DNA of 64,000 nucleotides. It comes from Lewinellaceae bacterium. GTDB lineage: Bacteria; Bacteroidota; Bacteroidia; Chitinophagales; Saprospiraceae. Below the pieces are notes generated by a model. The model had not been told where the DNA came from. It did not search any database and saw nothing but the letters and a program-made list of their open reading frames with translations. This document shows positions 18,896-27,373 of this stretch, in pieces. Made by a program: the position numbers and the translations under genes. The stretch lies in assembly GCA_020636075.1 (NCBI GenBank), contig JACJYO010000003.1, forward strand, positions 186,001 through 250,000, written 5' to 3'. Every line of letters starts with the position of its first letter. Within the stretch, counting starts at the first letter, position 1.

Positions 18896-20089
18896 TTAGA
18901 ATGTCGCCGCATCGATCACATAGCGATAACGGGCTTCCTTGTTCACCACCTTATCCCATGCTTCGTTGATCTGATCCGCGTTGATCAATTCAATCTGCGG
19001 ATAGATTTTATGTTCTGCGCAGTAGTCCATCACTTCCTGTGTTTCCGGAATGCCGCCAATCAGGGAGCCATTAAAATTTACCCGGTTGAAGATCATGTTG
19101 AAGTTGTTGATCGTCAATTCGCCGCCAACCGGCTGGCCGACCTGTGTATAATACCCGTACGGTTTGACGCAGTCTATGTAGGCAGACATTTCATAGGCAT
19201 AGGGCACGGTGGAGATCATGTAGTCCATTTTGCCTTTCCAGGGTTGTAGTTTTTCAATACTGTCTACTACGATCACCTCCTTGGCGCCAAAGGCACGGCT
19301 ATCTTCCGCTTTATCGGCCGACGTTGTAAAGGCATACACTTCAGCCCCTTTGGAAACGGCCAGTTTTATCGCCATGTGACCGAGACCGCCAATACCGACC
19401 ACGCCGACTTTATCTCCTTTTTTGATTTCATATTGCATCATCGGCGAGTATGTCGTGATGCCGGCACAAAGCAGGGGAGCGGCATGCTTCAGCTCAATGC
19501 TGTCGGGTATCTTGATGGCAAAATGTTCCGTTACCACAATATTGTTGGCGTAGCCGCCTTGCGTAATACCTGTTGGCGACGTTGCCTCGGGGTATCCGTA
19601 CGTTCCGACCATGCCGGTCGTTTCGCAGTGGTGTTCTTCCCCATTTTTGCAGCTGGGGCATTCCATACAGCTGTTGACCATACAGCCTACGCCTGCTTTG
19701 TCGCCCACTTTAAATTTGGTGACTTTCGAACCTACTGCGGTCACAATTCCCGCTATTTCATGGCCCGGTACCTGTGGGTACATCTGGGGTCCCCAGTGCC
19801 CTTTGATCTGGTGAATATCGGAGTGGCAAATGCCTGAAAATTTAATCTCGATCAGCACATCGTATTCGCCAACGGGCCTTCTTTCAAACGACCAGGATTT
19901 CATGATCCCCTCCGCGTTGTCTCCGGCATATCCTCTTGATTGAATATTCTTATCTTTTTCCATGATATTTTTAATGTTTTTAGTGTTACCTGAAATGAGT
20001 GGAGTTGGTCCGGCGAGCAAAACGCCTGCGCCGAGGAGGGTTGTTTTCTGAATAAAATCCCGCCTGCTTTGCTTTTTATACGTTTCCAT
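18896..20089 (-). CDS. Tat-type zinc-dependent NAD(P) alcohol dehydrogenase
   Basis: 397 residues. It starts with a twin-arginine leader (SRRDFIQKTTLLGAGVLL), followed by a medium-chain zinc alcohol dehydrogenase of the cinnamyl-alcohol/YahK type. Catalytic zinc ligands: GICHSD and GHEIAG. Structural zinc: four cysteines in the CMECPSCKNGEEHHC region. NAD(P) site: GIGGLGHMAIKLA. The family reduces aldehydes, usually with NADPH, in the cytosol; a Tat leader is unusual because NAD(P)H is not available outside. The leader may anchor the protein, may be a relic, or the enzyme may start at an internal ATG near the NIMEKDKNIQSRGY stretch. It lies 12 nt after the secreted cupin in the same orientation. 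Confidence 0.9.
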   Translation of the reverse strand: METYKKQSRRDFIQKTTLLGAGVLLAGPTPLISGNTKNIKNIMEKDKNIQSRGYAGDNAEGIMKSWSFERRPVGEYDVLIEIKFSGICHSDIHQIKGHWGPQMYPQVPGHEIAGIVTAVGSKVTKFKVGDKAGVGCMVNSCMECPSCKNGEEHHCETTGMVGTYGYPEATSPTGITQGGYANNIVVTEHFAIKIPDSIELKHAAPLLCAGITTYSPMMQYEIKKGDKVGVVGIGGLGHMAIKLAVSKGAEVYAFTTSADKAEDSRAFGAKEVIVVDSIEKLQPWKGKMDYMISTVPYAYEMSAYIDCVKPYGYYTQVGQPVGGELTINNFNMIFNRVNFNGSLIGGIPETQEVMDYCAEHKIYPQIELINADQINEAWDKVVNKEARYRYVIDAATF

Positions 20090-20098
20090 AGTTGGTGA

Positions 20099-20602
20099 TC
20101 ATTGTTTATAGTATACGGCATCGGATACTGGCTCCAGCCACTCCACGATACCTTGTTCCGTATTGGGGACGATGTATAGTTGATGCAATCCCGAGTTTGG
20201 ACTTGCGCCGTGCCAATGCCGCACCTTGGGTGGGCATTTAACCACATCCCCTTTTCGGATTGTTTCGACAGGTTGCCCTTCTATTTGATGGTAACCAATG
20301 CCAGCGGTAATGATGAGAATTTGTCCGGCAGGGTGGGTGTGCCAGTTGCTTCTTGCCCCAGGTTCGAAATAGACGTTGCCGACCAAGGTGGTATAGGCAG
20401 AATCTGCCGGCACCAGGCCGTAGTTCCAGGCATTTCCGGTGAAGTATTCGGGGGAGCCTTTTTCGCCTTTAGGGAAAATAGCCTGGTTGGCCGAAGCATC
20501 CTTTTGTTGCTGATTGGCGGTGGTACAGCGCGCTATTGTCAGCAGACACAGCACAAACCCAAACCATAAGCGGTGCCACTGTTGTCTTGTCTTGAATCGC
20601 AT
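20099..20602 (-). CDS. Secreted cupin-domain protein
   Basis: 167 residues from the ATG at 20602; a longer frame to 20641 would weaken the leader. The N terminus is a hydrophobic export signal (WFGFVLCLLTIARCTTA); a lipoprotein cysteine is possible, but the residue before it (Arg) is atypical. The cupin has NWHTHPAGQILIIT and HWHGASPNSG, so the metal ligands are present. It is a paralogue of the cytoplasmic cupin at 17918-18319 and lies directly upstream of the Tat-type ADH, 9 nt away. A compartment outside the inner membrane for both is therefore plausible. Confidence 0.87.
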   Translation of the reverse strand: MRFKTRQQWHRLWFGFVLCLLTIARCTTANQQQKDASANQAIFPKGEKGSPEYFTGNAWNYGLVPADSAYTTLVGNVYFEPGARSNWHTHPAGQILIITAGIGYHQIEGQPVETIRKGDVVKCPPKVRHWHGASPNSGLHQLYIVPNTEQGIVEWLEPVSDAVYYKQ

Positions 20603-20633
20603 TGCAGTAAACGTTTTTGTTTGTCTACTGCAA
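20602..20633. promoter_or_regulatory. Inverted repeat overlapping the cupin start, possible operator
   Basis: TTGCAGTA (20602-20609) and TACTGCAA (20626-20633) form a perfect 8-bp inverted repeat with a 16-nt spacer, at the start codon of the secreted cupin and just downstream of the AraC gene. A regulator such as the neighbouring AraC protein could bind here; this is inference. Confidence 0.35.
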
Positions 20634-20700
20634 AGGTCCATTCATTTACAAGGCACTGGATAATACCAATCAAACCAAAACATAAGAAATTCAAACCTTC

Positions 20701-21570
20701 TTACAATCGAACCGCTTTAGGCGTGGTGCCGGTAACTTTTTTGAAGAAGTTGTTGAAATAGGTAGGGTACTCAAAGCCCAGGGCATATGCGATTTCACTG
20801 ATGTTCCAATTGGTGTGCTGGAGCAGCGCCTTTGCTTCGCTGACAATACGTTCAGCAATATGAACCGAGGTCGGTTTGCCCGTAACTTCCTTAACCGACC
20901 GGTTCAGGTAATTTACATGCACGGACAAACTGTTCGCATAATCCTGCGGGGCTCTGAGTGTCAACGGATTGTCTGAACTTTCAATAGGAAATTGCCGTTC
21001 CAAAAGTTCCAGAAAAACGGAGGCCAGCCGTGAGGCAGCATTTTTATGTTGATCGTAATTTTCCGAAGGCTCCATTTTAAGCGCTTCGTGAATGATCAGG
21101 TGGATATAATTTCGAATCAGATCGTCTTTATAGGAATAATCCGTTTCCTGCTCTTCCAGCATTTTGCGGAAGATACTGTTTAGAAATTCCCGTTGCTGCT
21201 CATTTATGGCCAGTACGGGTGTTCCGCCCAGTTTGAATAAAGGCGATTGAAAAATGCTGTCGGATCGCTCCGAAAACTTTAAAAATTCTTCTGAAAACAG
21301 GCAGGTGTATCCGGTATAGGTACGGGAAATGGTCTCCCAGGAATACGGGATGTGCGGATTCCCAAAGAACAAAACCGTTCCCTCATGCTCAAAGCTGCGA
21401 TCTGCATAGTGGATCTTGCTTTTTCCGGTAGTCAAACAGATCTTGTAAAAATCCTTGCGGCTGTAGGTTCGGACAGCATTTTCATCCTGCTCGATTTGAA
21501 AAACATTGAACCCCTTCAGCTTTAGATCATTGTTGAACTCGGAAACGGATCGTTCTGTCTTGGTTGCCAT
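20701..21570 (-). CDS. AraC-family transcriptional regulator
   Basis: 289 residues. The N-terminal half is a cupin-like sensing domain (FEHEGTVLFFGNPHIPYSWE); the C-terminal 100 residues hold two helix-turn-helix units, with NLNRSV-type first HTH (VNYLNRSVKEVTGKPTSVHI) and the signature ISEIAYALGFEYPTYFNNFF in the second. It is first in a same-strand run with the secreted cupin, the ADH, the cyclophilin-like protein, the cupin and the EamA exporter, and very likely regulates them in response to an aldehyde, quinone or other electrophile (inference from family context). Confidence 0.9.
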   Translation of the reverse strand: MATKTERSVSEFNNDLKLKGFNVFQIEQDENAVRTYSRKDFYKICLTTGKSKIHYADRSFEHEGTVLFFGNPHIPYSWETISRTYTGYTCLFSEEFLKFSERSDSIFQSPLFKLGGTPVLAINEQQREFLNSIFRKMLEEQETDYSYKDDLIRNYIHLIIHEALKMEPSENYDQHKNAASRLASVFLELLERQFPIESSDNPLTLRAPQDYANSLSVHVNYLNRSVKEVTGKPTSVHIAERIVSEAKALLQHTNWNISEIAYALGFEYPTYFNNFFKKVTGTTPKAVRL

Positions 21571-21772
21571 GAAACAAAATTAAGAAATTCAAACAACGTG
21601 GAGTAGAAAAGGTTCCAAGCTGGCCCGTAGCGTGCTTTGGTTGTTTTTATAAACTAGAACATGCCAGGCCGAAACAGGGAGCGTTTACCTCACCCGATCG
21701 AAGGTTGAGGATTGTTCTGGTAAAAACAGGATACCTTTCTGCCCCTTTGAACATTGCCAAGACTGTTCGCGT

Positions 21773-22381
21773 ATGCCAAACTGGATAGACAACTCAACCG
21801 AACTCAACGGAACACTGGTGCAGCTTGCGCCATTAAAAACCGACCATTTCGATGCCTTGCTGGAAGTGGCCGCCGACAAGCGGATCTGGACCCATTACAC
21901 CCTCGACGGGAGCAAGGCCGAGCGCCTTCGTTCAGCCTTAAACGACGGGCTCCTCGAATGGCAAAAAGGCACACAGTTTCCATTTGTCATTGTTGAGAAA
22001 AGCAGCAACCGGCTTATTGGAAGCACCCGCCTGCTCGAATTACAACAAGTACATCGAAAATTGGAAATCGGCTGGACCTGGTTGCATCCCGACTATTGGG
22101 GTACGGCGATCAATCTGGAGTGCAAACTCCTGCTGTTGACTTTTTGTTTTGAAACGCTGGGCGCCACGCGTGTCCAATTGCGGACAGATGAAAATAACCT
22201 CCGCTCCTGGAAGGCGATTGAAAAAATCGGCGCCCGGTTCGAAGGGATTTTACGGCACGATCTGATCCGCGATGATGGCTCCCACCGGAACTCCGCCTAC
22301 TTCAGCATTATTGAACCGGAGTGGAAGCAGGTCAAGTTGCAGCTGTCTGAAAAGCTGCGTAGTAAGATGGAGGACCAGTAG
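21773..22381 (+). CDS. GNAT-family N-acetyltransferase (RimJ/RimL-like)
   Basis: 202 residues. The acetyl-CoA fold of the RimJ/RimL branch is visible: an N-terminal strand LVQLAPLKTDHFDALLEVA, FVIVEKSSNRLIGSTRL, LEIGWTWLHPDYWGTAINLE (the P-loop region is less glycine-rich than usual), then ATRVQLRTDENNLRSWKAIE and GARFEGILRHDLIRDDG. The family transfers an acetyl group to an amine, often the N terminus of a ribosomal protein or a small molecule; the acceptor cannot be told here. It is divergent from the AraC gene and stands alone. Confidence 0.88.
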   Translation: MPNWIDNSTELNGTLVQLAPLKTDHFDALLEVAADKRIWTHYTLDGSKAERLRSALNDGLLEWQKGTQFPFVIVEKSSNRLIGSTRLLELQQVHRKLEIGWTWLHPDYWGTAINLECKLLLLTFCFETLGATRVQLRTDENNLRSWKAIEKIGARFEGILRHDLIRDDGSHRNSAYFSIIEPEWKQVKLQLSEKLRSKMEDQ

Positions 22382-22481
22382 CTGGCTTGCGGGACTTATG
22401 CCCTGCCATACTACCCTTTCAAAACATGTGTTATCCCGATTTTAAAATGACTTTGGTACCGGCGTGCGTTGGCAAGTTATG

Positions 22482-22512
22482 CTCGTCAGACGACTTTGAG
22501 TCGTCAGACGAG
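22482..22512. repeat. 31-nt hairpin, GACT-TTG-AGTC tip
   Basis: Palindrome with 14-bp stem, one A/A mismatch and a 3-nt loop; the tip reads CGACT-TTG-AGTCG. It is the first of two copies 8 nt apart; the pair together also forms a perfect 25-bp long-range inverted repeat (22485-22509 with 22524-22548). Similar elements lie at 32906 and 56911. Confidence 0.8.
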
Positions 22513-22520
22513 GTTCTCCC

Positions 22521-22551
22521 GCGGTCTGACGACTCAAAGTCGTCTGACCGC
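22521..22551. repeat. 31-nt hairpin, GACT-CAA-AGTC tip
   Basis: Second copy of the pair. Arms GCGGTC/GACCGC outside, a T/T mismatch, and GACGACT/AGTCGTC inside, with loop CAA. The outer base pairs differ from the first copy but still pair. The surrounding intergenic space (22382-22754) holds no gene; a single CTGTGTAAAATCTGTG word occurs at about 22595. Confidence 0.8.
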
Positions 22552-22754
22552 TCATCCATTATAACCACCCATTGCACGCCAGTACCGATCTTCTGTGTAA
22601 AATCTGTGCGACATAAAAATGTCCAGTAGTGTGATGCCCTGCTCAGTCCGGTCAAAAACGTAGGAACCGGAGCGGTCCGCATTGTGCAGCTTCGAGCAAT
22701 TTCATGCTAAAATTCCCTACCTTCGAAGCCATCCATTTGACAAGCAATCTTTCT

Positions 22755-24758
22755 ATGAAAAAAATTCTGTGGATAGCCTTGGCTATCGTACTCGCTCCCC
22801 TCTTCCTTGCAGCCCAGCAATGGACACCTGCCGAAATGATGCATTTTCAACGCGTGGGTGATGCCGACATCTCGCCCGACGGGCAGCGCATCGCTTACAC
22901 CGTTTCCACAGCCCGCATGGACGACAAGTACTCCGACTTCCTGAGCCAGGTCTGGGTGGTTTCGGCCGATGGGAAATCCAATCTCCAATTCACCTTTGGC
23001 GACAAGTCCTGCACCAACCCGAAATTCTCGCCCGACGGACAATTCCTGTCTTTCACTTCCGCCCGGGGCGACGATGGTAAAAACCAACTCTACCTCCTGC
23101 GCCTTGCCGGCGGCGAAGCAGAACAACTAACCACTGCCGAAAATGGCGTGCGCACCTACCGGTGGGCGCCCGACAGCAAGCGCATCGCTTTCACCATGAC
23201 CGATACCCTGCCGGCCGCTGAAGCCAAAGCTCGCAAACAGAAACAGGACTGGGATGTAGTGGATGACTACCAAAAAGCGCAACTCTTCACCGTCAGCCTG
23301 ACGAAAAACGATAAGGGCGACTACCCGATCCAGCGCCTGACCGACGCCGATTTTCACGTGATGGGCTACGACTGGTCGCCCGATTCAAAGACGATCGTTT
23401 TCGCGCACCAGGACGCGCCCTGGGTAGATACCTGGCCAAGCATGGATATTTCTACCATGCCTTCCGACAGCGGCGCGATTGTTCCGCTGGTGGTCAATCC
23501 GGGCCTGGACGGCTCGCCGCGATACTCGCCCGATGGCAAATGGATCGCCTACGAATCCGCCAACGGCGACATTAACTGGGCCCAAAAGCTCCGGGTCAAT
23601 ATCATTCCCGCTGCGGGAGGCAAACCGCATACGCTGGCCAGCAGTCCCGACGAACGTTTCGACATAATCGGCTGGACGCCCGACGGCAAAAGCGTGCTGC
23701 TTGATGAACCCTTTCATACGACCTCCCAATTGTACACCCTGCCTGTCGACGGCGGTATCATCCAAAAGGTAAGCACCAATACCACCGGCGTGTTTAGCAG
23801 CGTCAGCATGAATAAAAAAGGCGATATCGGCTTTGTGTTTCAAAATTCCGAAACGCCGCCGGATGTGTACGTGGCCAGCCTCGGAAACATGCGCGGCCGC
23901 AAACTCACCGACATTCACGCGGGTTACATGGAAGGAAAAACCGTGGCAAAAACAGAAGTCATTTCCTGGAAGTCCAAAGACGGCAAATACACCATCGAAG
24001 GCTTGCTGACATACCCGCACAACTACGTCGCGGGCCGGAAATACCCGATGCTCCTGAATGTACACGGCGGTCCGGCGGGCGTATACTCCCAGGGGTTCAC
24101 CGGGCAGGGCTCGGTGTATCCCGTCCAGGCGTATGCGCAGGAGGGCTATTTTGTCTTGCGGGCCAACCCGCGCGGGAGCAGCGGCTACGGCACCGAGTTT
24201 CGGCGCGCCAACTACCGCGATTGGGGCTACAACGACTACGACGATCTCATGGGCGGGGTGGACAAGGTGATCGCCGACGGCCTGGTGCATCCGGACAGCC
24301 TCGTCGAAACGGGCTGGAGCTACGGCGGGTACATGACCTCCATGATCATCACCAAAACCGACCGCTTCAAGGCGGTGATGGCCGGCGCGGCGGTGACCAA
24401 CCTGATGAGTTTCAACGGCACAGCCGATATTCCCAGCTTCCTGCCCAGCTATTTTGGCGGCGAATTCTGGGACGACCCGGAGGCGTACGCAAAGCATTCG
24501 GCCATGTATCACATCAAGAATGCAAAAACCCCGACCCTTATCGTGCACGGCATGGCCGACGACCGGGTGCCGATCGAGCAGGGCTACCAGTTGCACCGGG
24601 CCTTGCAACGTCTTGGCGTGCCGACGCAAATGGTCGCCTACCCCCGGCAGCCGCACGGTTTTCGGGAGCCGAAGTTTATCCTGGATGTGGCCGAGCGCAC
24701 GCTGGGCTGGTTTAACCATTATCTTGGGAAGGATGGCGGTAGGGAACTCAAGCCTTGA
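22755..24758 (+). CDS. S9-family prolyl oligopeptidase-type peptidase, secreted
   Basis: 667 residues from the ATG at 22755, giving a signal peptide (KKILWIALAIVLAPLFLAAQQ); the frame opens earlier at 22704. The N-terminal two thirds form a WD40-like beta propeller with repeated SPDG/SPDS words (DISPDGQRIAY, FSPDGQFLSF, YSPDGKWIAY). The C-terminal alpha/beta hydrolase has the nucleophile in GWSYGGYMTS (Ser about 522), the acid in GMADDRVP (about 602) and the histidine in QPHGFREP (about 633). S9 enzymes cleave short peptides, frequently after proline or a dipeptide. It probably acts in the periplasm or outside the cell. Confidence 0.93.
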   Translation: MKKILWIALAIVLAPLFLAAQQWTPAEMMHFQRVGDADISPDGQRIAYTVSTARMDDKYSDFLSQVWVVSADGKSNLQFTFGDKSCTNPKFSPDGQFLSFTSARGDDGKNQLYLLRLAGGEAEQLTTAENGVRTYRWAPDSKRIAFTMTDTLPAAEAKARKQKQDWDVVDDYQKAQLFTVSLTKNDKGDYPIQRLTDADFHVMGYDWSPDSKTIVFAHQDAPWVDTWPSMDISTMPSDSGAIVPLVVNPGLDGSPRYSPDGKWIAYESANGDINWAQKLRVNIIPAAGGKPHTLASSPDERFDIIGWTPDGKSVLLDEPFHTTSQLYTLPVDGGIIQKVSTNTTGVFSSVSMNKKGDIGFVFQNSETPPDVYVASLGNMRGRKLTDIHAGYMEGKTVAKTEVISWKSKDGKYTIEGLLTYPHNYVAGRKYPMLLNVHGGPAGVYSQGFTGQGSVYPVQAYAQEGYFVLRANPRGSSGYGTEFRRANYRDWGYNDYDDLMGGVDKVIADGLVHPDSLVETGWSYGGYMTSMIITKTDRFKAVMAGAAVTNLMSFNGTADIPSFLPSYFGGEFWDDPEAYAKHSAMYHIKNAKTPTLIVHGMADDRVPIEQGYQLHRALQRLGVPTQMVAYPRQPHGFREPKFILDVAERTLGWFNHYLGKDGGRELKP

Positions 24759-24810
24759 TGCTGCGTTGCGATGTTACTGTTGCGCTGCGAAAAAAAATGT
24801 CGAATATCGA

Positions 24811-25080
24811 ATTCTGAATTAGGGGTGTTAAGAGAAATATTTTTCTACTAAAAATTTTAGCCGTAGAGCATTTCACGCAGAGTTGCGCAGAGTTGGCCCG
24901 CAAAGTACACAGAGTTTTTCCCATTGCCCGAATCCCACTTTGCGCAACTCTGCGCAACAAACTCTGCGTTACTCTGCGCGAAATACGCTACAAGAGAAAT
25001 ACGCTATGTGTTGCTAAAACTGCTGGTTTTTGCAAAAAAAATCTTCTTGAAAATTTCTCTTAACGCCCCTAATTCTGAAT
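24811..25080. mobile_element. MITE-like element with 28-bp inverted ends
   Basis: Ends at 24811-24838 and 25053-25080 are inverted copies with 26 of 28 bases matching. Inside lies a second, imperfect inverted repeat made of GCAGAGTTGCGCAGAG-type words (about 24868-24900 against 24948-25000). No coding frame spans it. The form (short, no transposase, palindromic interior) suggests a non-autonomous element, but no certain target-site duplication was found. It fills most of the 486-bp gap between the S9 peptidase and the VOC gene. Confidence 0.55.
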
Positions 25081-25170
25081 GTCCAATTTCGAAGGGATTT
25101 GATTCGAAGTAAGGAAGATCAGGGTCAGCCGGCAGGATGGGAAAACGGTGTTGGAAGGGGAGGCCTGGTG

Positions 25171-25188
25171 TTATACGTTTTAGTATAA
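25171..25188. promoter_or_regulatory. Small inverted repeat upstream of the VOC gene
   Basis: TTATAC (25171-25176) and GTATAA (25183-25188) are a perfect 6-bp inverted repeat with a 6-nt spacer, 57 nt before the ATG. It may be an operator; the match is short and could be chance. Confidence 0.2.
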
Positions 25189-25244
25189 AGTCATTTCAGG
25201 ACAAGGCAGATACAAGACAAGCATAGCATTACCAAACACAAAAA

Positions 25245-25616
25245 ATGAAACTACAAGCACTAAGGCCAATATTCTATACAACCGAGTTGGAAGCAACCAT
25301 TCGCTTTTATGTCGACATCCTGGGTTTCGAACTCGGGGAAAAGAACGACGACTGGGGCTGGGCCTCCCTGTTTAAAGATGCGGTAGAAATTATGCTGGCC
25401 CAACCCAACCTGCATACGCCTTTTGAAAAACCGGTATTCACCGGAAGTTTTTATTTCAATACGGATAATGTCGATGCGCTTTGGGAGAAATTGAAAGACA
25501 ACGTCAAAATCTGTTATGAAATAGCCGACTTTGAATGGGGCATGCGGGAGTTTGCCATTTATGACAGCAACGGCTACCTGCTGCAATTTGGCCAGCCAAT
25601 GAACGACCTACCCTGA
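25245..25616 (+). CDS. VOC-superfamily protein (glyoxalase/bleomycin-resistance fold)
   Basis: 123 residues, the normal length for a single-chain VOC protein with two beta-alpha-beta-beta-beta units. Features: ALRPIFYTTELEATIRFYVD, LGFELGEKNDDWGWASLF, VEIMLAQPN, FYFNTDNVDALWEKLKD and MREFAIYDSNGYLLQFGQP, with the last glutamine in the usual metal-site position occupied instead of glutamate. The family covers glyoxalases, dioxygenases and drug-binding proteins; the substrate cannot be told. Confidence 0.87.
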   Translation: MKLQALRPIFYTTELEATIRFYVDILGFELGEKNDDWGWASLFKDAVEIMLAQPNLHTPFEKPVFTGSFYFNTDNVDALWEKLKDNVKICYEIADFEWGMREFAIYDSNGYLLQFGQPMNDLP

Positions 25617-25684
25617 ACACAGCAAAGGCCCGAAATCAACCAAAGCGCATCAGTCCTGTTTTAAGAACAAAATTGTATTGAATT

Positions 25685-26203
25685 ATGCGCATATCCATCC
25701 TGTTCGTTTTACTAGCCCTCCTGGGCAGTTGTACCGCACAAACGCCCGAAAAGAAAACCACTGCACCGGCCGGAAACCCGTATTACTCCCGCACCGATAC
25801 GACCGTTTTGCAAGTCTCGAACGCCACCTGGAAAAAGATCCTGCCCGATAGCGTGTACGTCGTGGCCCGGGAAAGCGATACGGAAAGGCCGTTCACCGGC
25901 AAATACTGGAATTTTGAAGGCCTTGGCACGTACTACTGCGCCGTCTGCGGCAATGCGCTTTTTCGCTCCGATGGCAAATTTGCCAGCTCCTGCGGCTGGC
26001 CCAGTTTTTTCGAAACGATGCGCCCCACCAGTGTTACGTACAAACAGGATCATTCCTATGGCATGGAACGGATTGAGGTCAATTGCGGGCGCTGCGGAAG
26101 CCACCTGGGGCATTTGTTCGACGACGGCCCGCCGCCCACCGGCAAGCGCTACTGCATGAATTCCGTGGTACTCGATTTTGTGCCGGATGCTACCGGAAAC
26201 TGA
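25685..26203 (+). CDS. msrB: Peptide-methionine (R)-S-oxide reductase MsrB, lipoprotein
   Basis: 172 residues. The N terminus is a lipoprotein signal (FVLLALLGSC, cysteine about residue 16). The rest is a complete MsrB domain: zinc cysteines in YYCAVCGNALF and NCGRCGSHLGHLF, the CGWPSF substrate loop, and the catalytic cysteine in RYCMNSVVLDF. MsrB reduces the R form of methionine sulfoxide in proteins using thioredoxin-type electrons. The lipid anchor places it in the envelope, where it would repair oxidised exported proteins. It lies 68 nt after the VOC gene in the same direction. Confidence 0.95.
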   Translation: MRISILFVLLALLGSCTAQTPEKKTTAPAGNPYYSRTDTTVLQVSNATWKKILPDSVYVVARESDTERPFTGKYWNFEGLGTYYCAVCGNALFRSDGKFASSCGWPSFFETMRPTSVTYKQDHSYGMERIEVNCGRCGSHLGHLFDDGPPPTGKRYCMNSVVLDFVPDATGN

Positions 26204-26210
26204 TTTTTTC

Positions 26211-26265
26211 ACCGCTAAGACGCTAAGACGCATAATGACACTTTGCGTCTTAGCGCCTTAGCGGT
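26211..26265. repeat. Inverted repeat between convergent genes
   Basis: Two 22-nt arms (26211-26232 and 26244-26265) match at 21 positions, built from GCTAAGACGC-type words, flanked by a T-run on the left and an A-run on the right. The flanking runs would pair with each other and extend the stem; no T-run follows the stem on either strand, so it is not a classic terminator. It sits between the msrB gene and a convergent membrane-protein gene. Confidence 0.7.
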
Positions 26266-26335
26266 AAAAAAAACTCATAGCGCCAAAATTTGAGTGCCGA
26301 ATGGCAACCAAAACCGCTGTAAATGAATTGAACCT

Positions 26336-27361
26336 TTAGTGCTTTTTCAGCCATTTGTCCAAATACTTTTTACAGACGAAATCCGGTTTTTGCGTCTTGC
26401 AGGGTGCATCGAATGCTTCGCGGAGTTTTAGCATTTCGGGGCGGTAGTCCTGGCCGTTCCCTTCAAAACGTTCCAGGGTTTTTAGTACCCGCTCGGTTTC
26501 CCAAAGAAATTGACCATCGTACAAATGGTGTTTCTGGTACGCGGCGTCGATTTTTTCGCGGATAAGTTCGGCCTGCATCAGAATGCCTGCGTGGAGCGGC
26601 TCGGCAAAAAGGCTTTTGTCGTCCACCTCGTTCCCGGCCAGGAAAGTGAATACCTCGGGCGCCCAGCGGTCTTGCAACCCGCTGACCAGTTCCTGTTGCC
26701 AGTCGGGGCGCGATTTGATTTTTGTGAGGGCAGGTTCGCGCACCCATTTTTCTTTGTTGTAGTCGGTGTAGATCAACAGGTTGCTGATGTTTTTGGAAAC
26801 ATCGTGGCGTTCAATTTGGGCAATCATCCGCAGGTCGTTTTGATCGGGTTTACCAATCGATTTTGCGGCGGCCAAATAGCTTTCGGCTCTTATTTTCAGA
26901 CTCATGGACAAAAGCAATCCGCACGGCACTGCGCCCAAACCCGCCGCCAGCAACAGCGGCAACCGGTAAGCCGTACCGCCGTTGAGCAACATGCCGAAGC
27001 CGATGATCAACGACAGGTGAATAGTGGCGGGCACAAAAGTACCCAGCCAGGCAAGCATTGGCCCTCCTTCCCGAAACCCTGCGAACATGGCGCCCAGCAG
27101 AGCCACCAGTAATCCGCCGGCAACCCACAGGAAGCGCACGCCGCTGCTCGATGCCGAAACCCAGGCGAACCCACCCTGCGAGCCGATAATGGCTGCCACG
27201 AGCGCCAGGCAAACAAAGGTCGCGAAATGGTAAAGGACGATGGCCCAGGCCCAACCTACGCCGGCATCGCCGCCGGGGGCAGACTTGCCGAAGGTTTCGA
27301 AGGTAAAAACCACTAAAAGGAGGGCTGCAATGCCGAGGAGGATGTTGCCGAGGAGGACCAT
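26336..27361 (-). CDS. Unrecognised membrane protein with C-terminal soluble domain
   Basis: 341 residues. Not recognised. The N-terminal half shows five hydrophobic segments: about 3-22, 37-62, 76-98, 102-126 and 129-153. The remaining roughly 185 residues are soluble, mostly helical (RMIAQIERHDVSKNISNLLI, FTFLAGNEVDDKSLFAEPL, AELIREKIDAAYQKHHLY), and end KYLDKWLKKH. No catalytic motif is visible. It starts 12 nt after the stop of the coiled-coil gene at 27374-28111 and is almost surely co-transcribed with it. Confidence 0.75.
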   Translation of the reverse strand: MVLLGNILLGIAALLLVVFTFETFGKSAPGGDAGVGWAWAIVLYHFATFVCLALVAAIIGSQGGFAWVSASSSGVRFLWVAGGLLVALLGAMFAGFREGGPMLAWLGTFVPATIHLSLIIGFGMLLNGGTAYRLPLLLAAGLGAVPCGLLLSMSLKIRAESYLAAAKSIGKPDQNDLRMIAQIERHDVSKNISNLLIYTDYNKEKWVREPALTKIKSRPDWQQELVSGLQDRWAPEVFTFLAGNEVDDKSLFAEPLHAGILMQAELIREKIDAAYQKHHLYDGQFLWETERVLKTLERFEGNGQDYRPEMLKLREAFDAPCKTQKPDFVCKKYLDKWLKKH

Positions 27362-27373
27362 TTTCGATTGTTT

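Noticed and set aside
22482..22551. CRISPR array made of the hairpin pair
   Set aside because: Only two units with an 8-nt gap, strongly palindromic over their whole length, no spacers and no cas genes.
25685..26203. MsrA-MsrB fusion
   Set aside because: Only the MsrB domain is present, directly after the lipoprotein signal; no MsrA GCFW motif.
26211..26265. Bidirectional terminator between msrB and the membrane-protein gene
   Set aside because: The A- and T-runs lie on the wrong sides for a T-run to follow the stem on either strand.
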